51,347 bases of DNA from Halorubrum sp. Hd13 (lineage in GTDB: Archaea > Halobacteriota > Halobacteria > Halobacteriales > Haloferacaceae), in assembly GCF_002252755.1 (NCBI RefSeq), contig NZ_NHOY01000106.1, forward strand, positions 25,484-76,830. Reading direction: 5' to 3'. The translations under genes were made by a program, and so were the position numbers. Positions 32,572 to 41,594 of the stretch are shown piece after piece (the stretch's first letter is position 1; each line of letters starts with the position of its first letter). The notes beneath the pieces were generated by a model. The model was given only the letters and a program-made list of their open reading frames with translations. It did not search any database and was not told the origin of the DNA.

Positions 32572-33948
32572 ATGGCGGGACCGCCGATCCACGAGTTACA
32601 CTTCGCGGAGGAACCGAGCGTCGACCGAGTCCCCGGCCCGAACTCGCGGCGCCTGCTCGACAGACAGGACACCATCGACAGCAGCGCGGTCGCGTACCCG
32701 AACGACATCCCCCTCGCGTTCGAGGAGGGGAAGGGCGCGACCCTGAAAGACGCGGACGGGAACGTGTTCCTCGACTTCTTCGCCGGCATCGGCGTCTACA
32801 ACGTCGGCCACGCGAACCCGTACGTCAACGAGGGCGTCCACGAGCAGATCGACAAGCTCACCCACACCGTCGACTTCCCGACCGAGCCCCGCCTCGATCT
32901 CATCGACAAGCTCGACGAGATCGCGCCCGGGAGTCTCGCCGGCAACAGCCGGTTCGTCTTCGGCGGTCCCACCGGTAGCGACGCCGTCGAGGCGTCGATC
33001 AAGCTCGCGAAGTACAACACGGGCGGCAACGGGCTGCTCGCGTTCCGGAACTCCTACCACGGGGCGACGGCCGGCGCGATGAGCATCACGTCGAACAAGA
33101 AGTTCAAGAAGCCGTACGCGCCGCTGTTGCCCGACGTGGTCCACGCGCCGTTCCCGTACCCCTTCCGCGAGGGGCGGAGCCCCGAGGAGTCGGTCGACCG
33201 CGCGCTCGAAGAGGTCAGGGCGATCGTCGAGGAGCCGTACGGGGGCCTCACGGACCCGGCCGGCATCTTCGTCGAGCCGATACAGGGCGAGGGCGGCGTC
33301 GTCGCCCCGCCGGACGGGTTCCTCTCGGGACTCCGCGCGATCGCCGACGAGAACGACCTCCCGCTGATGTTCGACGAGATCCAGGTCGGGATGGGACGCA
33401 CCGGCGAGTGGTGGGCGTCCGAACACTACGACGTGACGCCTGACGTGATGACGACCGCGAAGGCGCTCGGCGGGAACGGCCAGCCGCTGTCTGGGACGAT
33501 GTACCACGAGGACCTGGACACGTGGGGACCGGGCGATCACGCGGGCACCTACCGAGGCCACGTCCCCGCGATGGTCGGCGGTCTGCGCGCGATCGAGTAC
33601 ATCGAGTCGCACGACCTGCTCGACCACGCGACGGAGGTCGGCGCGTGGATCCGCGACCGCCTCCGCGACGCCGGCGACGGCGACCCGGGGCTCGGCCAAG
33701 TCCGCGGCAAGGGGCTGTTCGTCGGCGCCGAGTTCGTCGACGCGAACGGCGACCCGGACGACGACCGCGTCGAGGCGATCCAGGAGTACTGCTACGAGCA
33801 CGGCGTGCTCGTCTGGACGGCGGGCCAGTACGGCAACGTCGTCAGGCTGCTGCCGCCGCTGGTCCTGACCCAGCGGCAGGCGGAGGTCGGCACCGAGGTC
33901 ATCGCCGACGCGATCGAAGCGACCGCGGAGCTGGCGATCGCGGAGTAG
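32572..33948 (+). CDS. Class III aminotransferase, diaminobutyrate-2-oxoglutarate type
   Basis: A 458-aa PLP enzyme. [24 protein letters not shown] and [17 protein letters not shown] (about 128-171) match the 2,4-diaminobutyrate aminotransferases (EctB/Dat group), not the GABA type. PLP residues are D268 (MFDEIQ) and K297 (TTAKALGGN). It would move the 4-amino group of diaminobutyrate to 2-oxoglutarate, making aspartate semialdehyde and glutamate, the DoeD step of ectoine breakdown. EctB runs the reverse, but no ectA or ectC is present, so catabolism is more likely. The start at 32572 skips 17 poorly conserved codons. Neighbours with ectoine hydrolase support the role. Confidence 0.78.
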   Translation: MAGPPIHELHFAEEPSVDRVPGPNSRRLLDRQDTIDSSAVAYPNDIPLAFEEGKGATLKDADGNVFLDFFAGIGVYNVGHANPYVNEGVHEQIDKLTHTVDFPTEPRLDLIDKLDEIAPGSLAGNSRFVFGGPTGSDAVEASIKLAKYNTGGNGLLAFRNSYHGATAGAMSITSNKKFKKPYAPLLPDVVHAPFPYPFREGRSPEESVDRALEEVRAIVEEPYGGLTDPAGIFVEPIQGEGGVVAPPDGFLSGLRAIADENDLPLMFDEIQVGMGRTGEWWASEHYDVTPDVMTTAKALGGNGQPLSGTMYHEDLDTWGPGDHAGTYRGHVPAMVGGLRAIEYIESHDLLDHATEVGAWIRDRLRDAGDGDPGLGQVRGKGLFVGAEFVDANGDPDDDRVEAIQEYCYEHGVLVWTAGQYGNVVRLLPPLVLTQRQAEVGTEVIADAIEATAELAIAE

Positions 33949-34030
33949 TCGGGCTCCGGCAACGTATCGCGTCCCGGTTCCGGTGGAATCGCGCGCGCTC
34001 AGAAACGTCGCCCGCGGCCGGGAAGCGACC

Positions 34031-35698
34031 TCACGCGGGCAGCGCCGAATCGGGCACCGTCCCGTCCTCGTCCCACCCGCGGTGTTCGTAGTACGATTCG
34101 ATGGCGTCGTCGAGCCCGGGGAGCTCCTCCTCGTACGGGAGCCGGTCGTCGTCGACGTCGAGCCCTCGCTGATTGTTGAAGTGGCGCTCTAAGGTGACGG
34201 TCCGAGCGCCCGCGGCGAGCAGCTCCTCGAAGTCGGCGTCGAAGAGGAGCTCGTAGCGCTCCGGCGTCATGAAGTCCCGGGAGAACTTGCAGACGACGCC
34301 GCTGTCGTTGAGCGCCATCAGGTTCTCGCGCTCGACGAGCCGCTCCGCCTTCCCCTCGAACCCCGCGGGCTCCATCGCCTCGCCCTCCTCGACGAGGGGG
34401 TACTCCACGGAGTAGAACGTCGCGTACATGTGGTCGGCCCCGCGGTTCGCGACCGCGTACGAGAGCGCCTGCCCGTGGAGGAGCCGCCCCTCGTGGGCCG
34501 CGAAGTCCATGTTCTTCACCGACCAGTTGCCGACGCCGAGGTCGTCGTGGATCCGGCCGATCCCCTCCGCGAGCCGGTCGCCCACGCCGTCGCGGTGAGC
34601 GATCTGCTCGACGAGGTCCCAGATGAGCTCGCGGTTGCCGAACTCGTCCTCGGCGGCGAGGTACGCGGCGATCGTGTTGCCCGCGGAGATGGCGTCGAGC
34701 CCGTACTCGTCGCAGAGCCGGTTCGACTCCATCACGTCGACGATGTCGTCGACGCCGGAGTTCGAGCCGAACGCCATCGCCACCTCGAACTCGGGCCCCT
34801 CCGTCTCGACGCCGCGGGCCTCGTCGCGGGTCGGGAGCTTGCAGGCGAACGCGCACGCCGAACACGTCCCCTTCTTGTACTTCTTGTCGGCGACGGCGGC
34901 GCCGTTGATTCCCTCGACGCCCTCGAAGGAGCGCTCGGAGAAGTAGTACGACGGCAGCCCGTCCATCTCGTTGGCGAGGTCCATCACGGCCACCGTCCCC
35001 TGCTCTTTCATGATGTGGTCCTCGGTGGCGGCCTCGCGGTGGACGTCGTTGGCGGTCGCGTCGATCGAGAGCTCGGGCGCCGAGTCGCCGCCGAACGTGA
35101 CGGCCTTGACGTTCTTCGAGCCGAGGACCGCGCCCAGCCCGCCGCGGCCGAACGCGCGCTCCTCGGTCGTCATGATCGACGCGAACCGGACCTCGTTCTC
35201 GCCCGCGGGCCCGACGGCCGCCGTCCGGTCGCTGGAGATGTCGTGTTCGTCGTCGAGGTAGTCGGCCGTCTCCGAGATGGTCGCCCCGGCGAGCTCCGGC
35301 ACGGTTTCGAACTCGACGCCGTCGTCGCGCACGTGGACGACGACGAGCTCGTCGCTCGCGCCCGCCAGCTCGATCGCCCCGTACCCCGTCGCCGCGAGGT
35401 GGCGCGACACGAAGCCGCCGGCGTTCGACGACAGCAGCCCGTCCGTCAGCGGCGAGAGGGCGGTGCAGTTCGTCCGCCCCGTGAAGCTCATCTGGGAGGC
35501 CTGCATCGGCCCGGTGGTGAACACGGCGCGGTTCTCGTCGCCCAGCGGATCCGCGTCGAACGGGATCCGCTCGTGCGCGAGCCGCGTCGCCACGCCCCGT
35601 CCGCCGATGTATCGCTCCTGAACCCCCGTGATGTCCGTCTCGGACGTCGTCCGCTCGCCGACGTCGATCGACAGCAGCGGCCCGGTACTGTGTAGCAT
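34031..35698 (-). CDS. Tungsten-pterin aldehyde:ferredoxin oxidoreductase family enzyme
   Basis: A 555-aa AOR-family protein, which oxidises aldehydes to acids and passes electrons to ferredoxin. The 4Fe-4S ligands C279, C282, C286 (CSACAFAC) and C470 (GVVCKF) match the P. furiosus pattern. The pterin-binding segments RTNCTALSPLT and GRGGLGAVLGSKNVKAV (184-200) are present. It is divergent from the ectoine hydrolase gene and shares its 226-bp promoter region, including operator-like sites. No NAD-linked semialdehyde dehydrogenase gene is in the cluster, so this enzyme may oxidise aspartate semialdehyde (DoeC role). That is an inference. Its own promoter is GGTTTTTTGTACC, about 20-32 nt upstream. 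Confidence 0.9.
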   Translation of the reverse strand: MLHSTGPLLSIDVGERTTSETDITGVQERYIGGRGVATRLAHERIPFDADPLGDENRAVFTTGPMQASQMSFTGRTNCTALSPLTDGLLSSNAGGFVSRHLAATGYGAIELAGASDELVVVHVRDDGVEFETVPELAGATISETADYLDDEHDISSDRTAAVGPAGENEVRFASIMTTEERAFGRGGLGAVLGSKNVKAVTFGGDSAPELSIDATANDVHREAATEDHIMKEQGTVAVMDLANEMDGLPSYYFSERSFEGVEGINGAAVADKKYKKGTCSACAFACKLPTRDEARGVETEGPEFEVAMAFGSNSGVDDIVDVMESNRLCDEYGLDAISAGNTIAAYLAAEDEFGNRELIWDLVEQIAHRDGVGDRLAEGIGRIHDDLGVGNWSVKNMDFAAHEGRLLHGQALSYAVANRGADHMYATFYSVEYPLVEEGEAMEPAGFEGKAERLVERENLMALNDSGVVCKFSRDFMTPERYELLFDADFEELLAAGARTVTLERHFNNQRGLDVDDDRLPYEEELPGLDDAIESYYEHRGWDEDGTVPDSALPA

Positions 35699-35844
35699 GT
35701 GCGACTATCAGTAGACGCGGTACAAAAAACCGACCCAAACCGCCCGAATTGAGGGTTTCACGCCCTCTCGACCGCGCTCACGAGACAGCTCGCGCGGCGT
35801 CTCAGCGACGCTTCGGGGCGAATTCGCGGGATTCGCGGGAGATG

Positions 35845-35887
35845 CGTACACAGTATCTGTTTTTAATGTACACGATAAATTTATACT
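35845..35887 (+). promoter_or_regulatory. Two operator-like sites in the AOR-doeA divergent promoter
   Basis: Site 1 (35845-35865) has a perfect left half CGTACAC and a decayed right half. Site 2 (35867-35887) reads TGTACAC-GATAAAT-TTATACT, with 6 of 7 and 5 of 7 matches. The two GTACAC cores are 22 bp apart, two helical turns, on the same face. Site 2 overlaps the TATA box AAATTTATA (35877-35885) of the ectoine hydrolase gene. The arrangement suggests cooperative binding. Confidence 0.55.
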
Positions 35888-35924
35888 CCTGCTGTCTGAT
35901 CTCCTTCGTAGACGTCCTGTTATC

Positions 35925-37106
35925 ATGCCACGGGAACACATCTTCGACGAGGCGGAGTACGAGCGGCGGGTGGCTCGGACGAAAGAGCGGTTGCGCGAGC
36001 GCGACCTCGACGCGATCGTCGTCAGCGACCCGGCGAACATGAACTACCTGACCGGCTACGACGGCTGGTCGTTTTACGTCCATCAGGCGGTCGTGGTGAC
36101 GCCCGACCGCGACGAGCCGATCTGGATCGGTCGGGACATGGACGGCGACGGCGCGCGGGCGACGACGCACCTCGCCGAGGAGAGCGTCCGCGCGTACAGC
36201 GACGACCACGTGCAGTCGCCCCAAGACCTCCACCCGATGGACTACGTCGCCGGCGTCCTCGAGGAGCTGGACGTCGCGGACGGCCGTATCGGCTTAGAGA
36301 TGGACGCCGCCTACTTCACCGCGAAGTCGTACACCCGACTGCAGGGGAACCTCCCGGACGCCGAGTTCGCGGACGCGACGCTGCTCGTCGGCTGGATCCG
36401 GGTCAAGAAGTCCGATCAAGAGCTGGAGTACATGCGGCAGGCCGCCCGCATCTCCGAGAACGCGATGCGGGCCGGCCTCGACGCCGTCGGCGAAGGCGTC
36501 CCGGAGTACGAGGTCGCCTCCGCCGTCTACCAGCAGCTGATCGACGGGACCGACGAGTACGGCGGCGACTACCCCGCGATCGTCCCGTTGATGCCGTCGG
36601 GCGACCACACGGGGACGCCCCACCTCACGTGGACGGACCGGCGGTACGAGGCGGGCGACCCGGTGATCATCGAGCTCTCCGGCTGTCGGCACCGCTACCA
36701 CTCGCCGCTGGCGCGGACGACGTTCGTCGGCGAGCCGCCGGCCGAACTGCAAGAGACCGCCGATATCGTCGTCGAGGGGATCGAGGCGGCGCTCGACGCG
36801 GTCGAGCCCGGCGTCACGTGCGAGAGCGTCGAGCAGGCGTGGCGCACGACGATCGAGCGGTACGGGCTCGAGAAGGAGGACCGCATCGGCTACTCGATGG
36901 GGCTCGGCTACCCGCCGGACTGGGGTGAGCACACCGCGAGCATCCGCCCGGGCGACGACACCGTCCTCGAGGAGAACATGACGTTCCACATGATCCCCGG
37001 CATCTGGACCGACGAGATCGGCATGGAGATCAGCGAGACGTTCCGCGTCACGTCCACCGGTGCGGAGACGCTGGCCGATTTCCCCCGAGAGCTGTTCACC
37101 GCCTGA
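35925..37106 (+). CDS. doeA: Ectoine hydrolase (DoeA/EutD-type M24 protein)
   Basis: A 393-aa protein of the M24 creatinase/prolidase fold. It matches the DoeA/EutD ectoine hydrolases along its length: DPANMNYLTGYDGWSFYVHQAVVV (35-58), HPMDYVAGVL (103-112), GGDYPAIVPLMPSG (213-226) and LGYPPDWGEHTASIRPGDD near the C-terminus. DoeA opens the ectoine ring to N-acetyl-diaminobutyrate. The canonical metal aspartates of M24 peptidases are replaced (E250 and P261 in IIELSGCRHRYHSPLARTTF), as in this subfamily, so it is not an aminopeptidase. The start at 35925 has a TATA box about 40 nt upstream. The gene leads the divergent pair with AOR. Confidence 0.88.
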   Translation: MPREHIFDEAEYERRVARTKERLRERDLDAIVVSDPANMNYLTGYDGWSFYVHQAVVVTPDRDEPIWIGRDMDGDGARATTHLAEESVRAYSDDHVQSPQDLHPMDYVAGVLEELDVADGRIGLEMDAAYFTAKSYTRLQGNLPDAEFADATLLVGWIRVKKSDQELEYMRQAARISENAMRAGLDAVGEGVPEYEVASAVYQQLIDGTDEYGGDYPAIVPLMPSGDHTGTPHLTWTDRRYEAGDPVIIELSGCRHRYHSPLARTTFVGEPPAELQETADIVVEGIEAALDAVEPGVTCESVEQAWRTTIERYGLEKEDRIGYSMGLGYPPDWGEHTASIRPGDDTVLEENMTFHMIPGIWTDEIGMEISETFRVTSTGAETLADFPRELFTA

Positions 37107-37128
37107 CCGAGATCGAGCGAACGAGGCC

Positions 37129-37212
37129 GACCACGTCGCACCGACCGTCCCGCGCTGACCACGCCGCACCGACCGTCCCGCGCTGACCACGCCGCATCAA
37201 CCGTCCCGCGCC
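37129..37212. repeat. 28-bp tandem repeat, three copies, after doeA
   Basis: Units 37129-37156, 37157-37184 and 37185-37212 follow the pattern GACCACGCCGCACCGACCGT plus CCCGCGCT, with one to four changes, and a partial fourth copy starts at 37213. They fill the gap between doeA and the glutamate dehydrogenase gene. The unit has the same length as the repeat at 27955 but a different sequence. Confidence 0.85.
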
Positions 37213-37246
37213 GACCACACGAGCCACGCTACGGCCGACACCACTT

Positions 37247-38533
37247 ATGAGCACGACACCCACCGTCGACGACGAAGAAGCAGAGACAGAGTCCGAATCG
37301 ACCCTCGCGACCGCCCGGAAGCAGCTCCAGCGCGCCGCGACCAACGTCGAGGTCGATCCGGCGATCATCGAACGCCTCAAACACCCGACGCGGGTCCAGC
37401 AGGTCTCCGTGCCGCTCGAACGAGAGGAGGGCGGCGTCGACGTCTTCACCGGCTACCGCGCCCAGCACGACGACGTCCGCGGCCCGTACAAGGGCGGGCT
37501 CCGGTATCACCCGGAGGTCACCGCCGACGAGTGCACCGGCCTCTCGATGTGGATGACCTGGAAGTGCGCCGTGATGGACCTCCCCTTCGGCGGCGGGAAG
37601 GGCGGGATCGCGGTCGATCCCAAATCGCTGACCGACGACGAGCGCGAGCGGCTCACCCGGCGGTTCGCGGAGGAACTGCGCGACGTCGTCGGGCCGACGA
37701 AGGACGTTCCCGCGCCCGACATGGGGACCGACGCCCAGACGATGGCGTGGTTCATGGACGCCTACTCGATGCAGCAGGGCGAGACGATCCCGGGCGTCGT
37801 CACCGGGAAGCCCCCCGTCATCGGGGGGTCGTACGGCCGCGAGGCGGCGCCCGGCCGGTCGACGGCCATCATCACGCGCGAGGCCGTCGACTACTACGAC
37901 CGCGAGATCGCCGACGCGACCGTCGCGGTGCAGGGGTTCGGCTCCGTCGGCGCCAACGCGGCCCGCCTCCTCGACGACTGGGGCGCGACCGTCGTCGCCG
38001 TCAGCGACGTGAACGGGGCGATCTACGATCCGGACGGCCTCGACACGCGCGCGGTCCCAACCCACGAGGAGGAGCCCGAAGCGGTGCTCACCCACGAGGC
38101 GCCGGAGACGCTGTCGAACGAGGCGGTCCTCGAACTCGACGTGGACGTGCTGATCCCCGCGGCCGTCGGCAACGTGATCACCGCGGGCAACGCCGACGCC
38201 GTCGACGCCGACATCGTCGTCGAGGGGGCGAACGGGCCGACGACGTTCGCCGCCGACGCGATCCTCGCCGAGCGCGACGTGGCGGTGATCCCGGACATCC
38301 TCGCGAACGCCGGCGGCGTCACGGTGTCGTACTTCGAGTGGCTCCAGGACATCAACCGGCGGACGTGGTCGCTGGAGCGCGTCAACGAGGAGTTAGAAGA
38401 ACAGATGCTGTCCGCGTGGCGCGACGTGCGCGACGAGGTCGACGCGCGCGACCTGACGTGGCGCGACGCCGCCTACGTGGTCGCGCTGTCCCGGGTCGCC
38501 GAGGCGAAGGGTGCGCGCGGGCTCTGGCCCTGA
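37247..38533 (+). CDS. gdh: Glutamate dehydrogenase
   Basis: A 428-aa Glu/Leu/Phe/Val dehydrogenase that converts glutamate to 2-oxoglutarate and ammonia or the reverse. The substrate-binding stretch [14 protein letters not shown] has K82, and the next block [16 protein letters not shown] has K106 and K118, the catalytic lysine. The Rossmann motif [17 protein letters not shown] follows near 225-240. It has an acidic N-terminal extension of about 20 residues. Beside doeA and two aminotransferases it can recycle the amino acceptor 2-oxoglutarate. Coenzyme preference is not determined. Haloarchaea have several GDH paralogues. Confidence 0.92.
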   Translation: MSTTPTVDDEEAETESESTLATARKQLQRAATNVEVDPAIIERLKHPTRVQQVSVPLEREEGGVDVFTGYRAQHDDVRGPYKGGLRYHPEVTADECTGLSMWMTWKCAVMDLPFGGGKGGIAVDPKSLTDDERERLTRRFAEELRDVVGPTKDVPAPDMGTDAQTMAWFMDAYSMQQGETIPGVVTGKPPVIGGSYGREAAPGRSTAIITREAVDYYDREIADATVAVQGFGSVGANAARLLDDWGATVVAVSDVNGAIYDPDGLDTRAVPTHEEEPEAVLTHEAPETLSNEAVLELDVDVLIPAAVGNVITAGNADAVDADIVVEGANGPTTFAADAILAERDVAVIPDILANAGGVTVSYFEWLQDINRRTWSLERVNEELEEQMLSAWRDVRDEVDARDLTWRDAAYVVALSRVAEAKGARGLWP

Positions 38534-38596
38534 CGGGTCGCGGGCGCTGAGGCGCCGCGCCCGGCGCCTGTCACCGCGCGATACGGATCCGCCCGA

Positions 38597-39583
38597 TCAG
38601 TCGTCCGCGTCCGGCGTGACGACCGCGTTCTCCAACTCGCCGCCCTCCTCGAGCGTCGCGACGTTGGTCGCGACGATGTCGGCCAACCGGTCCCAGTGCT
38701 TTGGCGTGTGGCCGCCCGTGTGCGGAGTGATGAGGCAGTTCTCTAAGTCCCAGAGGACGTGGTCCGACGGGAGCGGCTCGGGGTCGGTGACGTCGAGGGC
38801 GGCGCCGCGGATGCCCTCGGTCTGCAGCGCGGACACCAAGGCGTCGGTGTCGACGAGGCCGCCGCGGGCCGCGTTGACGACGACCGCCTCGGGCGGGAGC
38901 GTCGCCAGCTCCGCCTCCCCGACCATCCCGCGGGTCAGGTCGTTGAGCGGACACGCGAGCACGACGTAGTCGCTCCGTGCGAACGCCGCGTGGATGTCCT
39001 CGTCGTCGAACCCGAGCACCTCGTCGGTGGGGCCGCCCTTCTCCGGCGTGTAGCGGATCCCGATCGTCTCCACCTCGAACCCGGCGAGCCGCTGGACGAC
39101 CGCCTGTCCGATCGAGCCGAGCCCCACGACTGTGACCGTGCTGTCGGTGAACTCGCGCGACTGGAAGTGGCGCCACTCGCCGTTCGTCTTCCGGCGGAAC
39201 CCCTCGTGGAGGTCGCGCGCGAAGACGAGCATGTTGGCGATCGACTGCTCGGCGATTCCGGGGGCGTGGATGCCCCCCGCGTTCGTCACGCAAACCCCGT
39301 GATCGCGGAGCGCGTCGGTCGGGACGTGGTCGGTGCCGGCGAAGGTGCACGCGAACAGCTCAAGTCGGTCGGCGCGCTCGAGGAGGTCGGCGTCGAGCGT
39401 GATGCCGGTCGCGACGCGGGCCCGCGGCACGAGGTCGCGCTCCTCGGCGGGCGTCCGCGCGAGCGCGACCGTGCGGTCCGGGAGCCGCTCGCGGAGCGCG
39501 TCCGCGTACGACGCCATCGACAGTCCTTCCGTTCCCTCCCGCAGCACGACGACGTCCGGATCGGCGGTCTGGTGTGAACTCAT
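38597..39583 (-). CDS. D-isomer-specific 2-hydroxyacid dehydrogenase
   Basis: A 328-aa NAD-dependent dehydrogenase of the D-2-hydroxyacid family, which interconverts 2-oxo and D-2-hydroxy acids. The nucleotide motif GLGSIG is at 154-159. The catalytic triad is R240 (NAARGG), E269 (DPEPLP) and H288 (TPHTGGHT). The substrate is not evident; phosphoglycerate-specific domains are absent. It is divergent from the M20 amidohydrolase and shares the perfect 21-bp operator at 39657, so it probably belongs to the ectoine regulon, perhaps acting on a hydroxyectoine-derived acid. The start at 39583 (MSSHQTADPD) is preferred over upstream codons that run through the operator. Confidence 0.87.
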   Translation of the reverse strand: MSSHQTADPDVVVLREGTEGLSMASYADALRERLPDRTVALARTPAEERDLVPRARVATGITLDADLLERADRLELFACTFAGTDHVPTDALRDHGVCVTNAGGIHAPGIAEQSIANMLVFARDLHEGFRRKTNGEWRHFQSREFTDSTVTVVGLGSIGQAVVQRLAGFEVETIGIRYTPEKGGPTDEVLGFDDEDIHAAFARSDYVVLACPLNDLTRGMVGEAELATLPPEAVVVNAARGGLVDTDALVSALQTEGIRGAALDVTDPEPLPSDHVLWDLENCLITPHTGGHTPKHWDRLADIVATNVATLEEGGELENAVVTPDADD

Positions 39584-39656
39584 GAGCGGTGGGCGCGTCG
39601 GAACGACGCGTTGGCGGATCAACGCGAGGGGGTTTCTTAGCTTTTTGTGTATCCTA

Positions 39657-39677
39657 CGTACACGACAATTGTGTACG
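39657..39677. promoter_or_regulatory. Perfect dyad operator CGTACAC-N7-GTGTACG
   Basis: A perfect 7-bp inverted repeat with spacer GACAATT lies between two divergent genes. It ends about 6 nt before the TATA-like ACTCTTAAG (39684-39692) of the M20 gene starting at 39719. It is 74-94 nt upstream of the D-2-hydroxyacid dehydrogenase start. It is the clearest member of a set of five related sites in the cluster and can be used as its reference. Confidence 0.7.
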
Positions 39678-39718
39678 ATCAACTACTCTTAAGACGGTCG
39701 AGTGAGAGAGCCACTCGC

Positions 39719-41041
39719 ATGAACGAACCGATCCGCGATCGGCTCGCCAGCGTCCGCCGACGATTCCACCGCCACCCGGAGCCGGCGTGGCGCGAGTTCC
39801 TCACGACGGCGACGCTCGCCGAGGAGATCCGGGCGATCGGCGTCGACGAGCTCGCGATCGGCCCGGACGCGTACGACCCGGCCGACCGCATGGCCGTCCC
39901 CGAGGCGGACCTGGGCCCGTGGGTCGAGCGCGCCCGCGAACGCGGCGCGGACCCGGAGCTACTCGACCGCATGACCGGCGGAAACACCGGCGCCGTCGCC
40001 GTGCTCGACCGCGGCGACGGGCCCGTAATCGGGCTCCGCGTCGACATCGACGGGCTGTTCATCGAGGAGTCGACCGACCCCGACCACGACCCCGTCGACG
40101 AGGGGTTCCGCTCCGAGATCGACGGCACGATGCACGCCTGCGGCCACGACGTCCACATGACGTGGGGGCTCGCGGTCCTCGAAGCCATCGCCGAGAGCGA
40201 CTTCGCCGGGCGGCTGGTCGTCTTCTTCCAGCCGGCCGAGGAGACCGGGGGCGGCGGTCACCCGATGGCGGAGAGCCGGTTCGCGGACGACCTCGACTAC
40301 CTGCTCGCGGTCCACGTCGGCCTCGATCACCCGACCGGCGAGGTGGTCGCCGGGATCGAGAAGCCGCTGGCGATGGCGCACTTAGACGCGACGATCGAGG
40401 GCACGTCGGCGCACGCGGGGAAGGCGCCGAACGAGGGCGACAACGCGATGCAGGCGATGGGGACGGCGATCGTGAACGCGTACGGGATCGCCCGCCACGC
40501 CGACGGGATGACGCGCGTGAACGTCGGGAAGGCGGAGGCCGGCACCGCGAGCAACGTCATCGCCGAGCGCGCTCGGATGGAGGCCGAGGCGCGCGGCGAG
40601 ACGACCGCGCTGATGGAGTACATGAAACACCGCTTCGAGACCACCGTGCGCGCCGCCGCGGCGATGCACGGCTGTCGCGGGACCGTCGACGTGGTGAGCG
40701 AGTCGCCGCGCGCGGACAGCGACCCGGAGCTGCAGGCGCTGGTGACGGACGTGGCCGGGGGGGTCGACGGGATCGACACCGTGCTCCCGGCGGCGGACTT
40801 CGGCGCGAGCGAGGACGCGACGTTCCTGATGGAGCGCGTTCAGGAGGCGGACGGGCTCGCCTCGTACCTCATCGTCGGCACGGACCACCCGACGAGCCAC
40901 CACACCCCGACGTTCGACGTCGACGAGCGGAGCATCGGTCACGGCGTGGACGTGCTCGTCGGCGCGATCCGCGACCTCGAACGGCGACACCCGGTTCCGC
41001 GCGCCGAGACGCCCGGAGACGCGCGTCCGACCACCGAATGA
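39719..41041 (+). CDS. M20 amidohydrolase, AbgA/AbgB-like (candidate N-acetyl-diaminobutyrate deacetylase)
   Basis: A 440-aa zinc-type peptidase/deacylase. Metal residues are in MHACGHD (C141, H143), QPAEETGGGG (E174-E175), HVGLDHPTG and the C-terminal SHHTPTFDVDE. The insertion DPADRMAVPEADLGPWVERARERG (53-76) places it with p-aminobenzoyl-glutamate hydrolase-like M20 proteins. In known ectoine breakdown the deacetylase DoeB is an AstE/M14-type enzyme, which is absent here, so this M20 protein may do that job. A paralogue lies at 47568. It overlaps the eutB remnant by 4 nt (ATGA). The ATG at 39719 is set by the promoter CTCTTAAG. Confidence 0.83.
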   Translation: MNEPIRDRLASVRRRFHRHPEPAWREFLTTATLAEEIRAIGVDELAIGPDAYDPADRMAVPEADLGPWVERARERGADPELLDRMTGGNTGAVAVLDRGDGPVIGLRVDIDGLFIEESTDPDHDPVDEGFRSEIDGTMHACGHDVHMTWGLAVLEAIAESDFAGRLVVFFQPAEETGGGGHPMAESRFADDLDYLLAVHVGLDHPTGEVVAGIEKPLAMAHLDATIEGTSAHAGKAPNEGDNAMQAMGTAIVNAYGIARHADGMTRVNVGKAEAGTASNVIAERARMEAEARGETTALMEYMKHRFETTVRAAAAMHGCRGTVDVVSESPRADSDPELQALVTDVAGGVDGIDTVLPAADFGASEDATFLMERVQEADGLASYLIVGTDHPTSHHTPTFDVDERSIGHGVDVLVGAIRDLERRHPVPRAETPGDARPTTE

Positions 41042-41499
41042 CCGAGGGCGATCCCGACGACCGCGACCGCGCTGACAGCGACCCGGACCCCGGGGAGCCG
41101 GACGCGTCGGCGACCGTCACGCGCGCCGACGTCGAGGACGCACGCGACCGGCTCGCCGGCGTCGCGCATCGGACGCCGCTCGACACCTCGCGCACCTTCG
41201 CCGAGATGAGCGGGGCGGATTCGCTGGGGCTCAAGCTCGAACAGCTCCAGCGGACCGGCTCGTTCAAGATCCGCGGGGCGTACAACGCCATGGCGCGGCT
41301 GTCCCCGGCCGAGCGGGAGAAGGTCGTCGCCGAGGCGCGGCTCGCGCTCGCGTCGTGGCCGGCGCGGGTCGGCGAGGTCGTCGACGCCGTGACGGCCGAG
41401 GGCGCCGAACTCGACGCCCTCGAACGGGCGCGCCGCACGGCGGTCGCCGAGGTCAACGGGGTGTCGGTCGTCGAGCGATCGGTCGTCGACGGGAGCTGA
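41038..41499 (+). pseudogene. Remnant of a EutB/threonine-dehydratase-like gene with internal deletion
   Basis: The frame encodes 153 aa. Residues about 25-88 are a good N-terminus of a PLP-dependent threonine-dehydratase-like enzyme, including HRTPLDTSRTFAEMSGADS and the PLP lysine motif RTGSFKIRGAYNAM. After SPAERE the expected GVVAASAGNHAQG and about 230 further residues are missing. An unrelated or C-terminal piece (KVVAEARLALASWPARVGE to the stop) follows instead. Full-length members are 310-400 aa. Its place next to ectoine genes suggests it was EutB, the hydroxyectoine dehydratase. It overlaps the amidohydrolase stop by 4 nt, so it was once an operon member. Confidence 0.7.
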
Positions 41500-41523
41500 G
41501 AGGGGGGCAACGGAGACCGGAGG

Positions 41524-41570
41524 ACTCTACCAGTTCAGAGAGGCGTTTCGATAGCCGTGCGAGAGATTAT
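41524..41570 (+). mobile_element. Short repeat E2, candidate element end
   Basis: The block CTCTACCAGTTCAGAGAGGC and the following GTGCGAGA (41557-41564) resemble E1 at 30552-30608 over about 40 positions. It lies 25 nt after the eutB remnant and just before the AT-rich regulator genes, so it may mark where foreign DNA entered the cluster. No matching copy was found on the far side. Confidence 0.4.
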
Positions 41571-41594
41571 TACACTTTGCTCTGTAGTAGTTAC

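Noticed and set aside
32572-33948. The aminotransferase as EctB of an ectoine biosynthesis operon
   Set aside because: No ectA, ectC or ectD is near, while a hydrolase of the DoeA type and other catabolic genes are.
35925-37106. Xaa-Pro aminopeptidase
   Set aside because: The two canonical metal aspartates are replaced and the specific sequence blocks are those of ectoine hydrolases.
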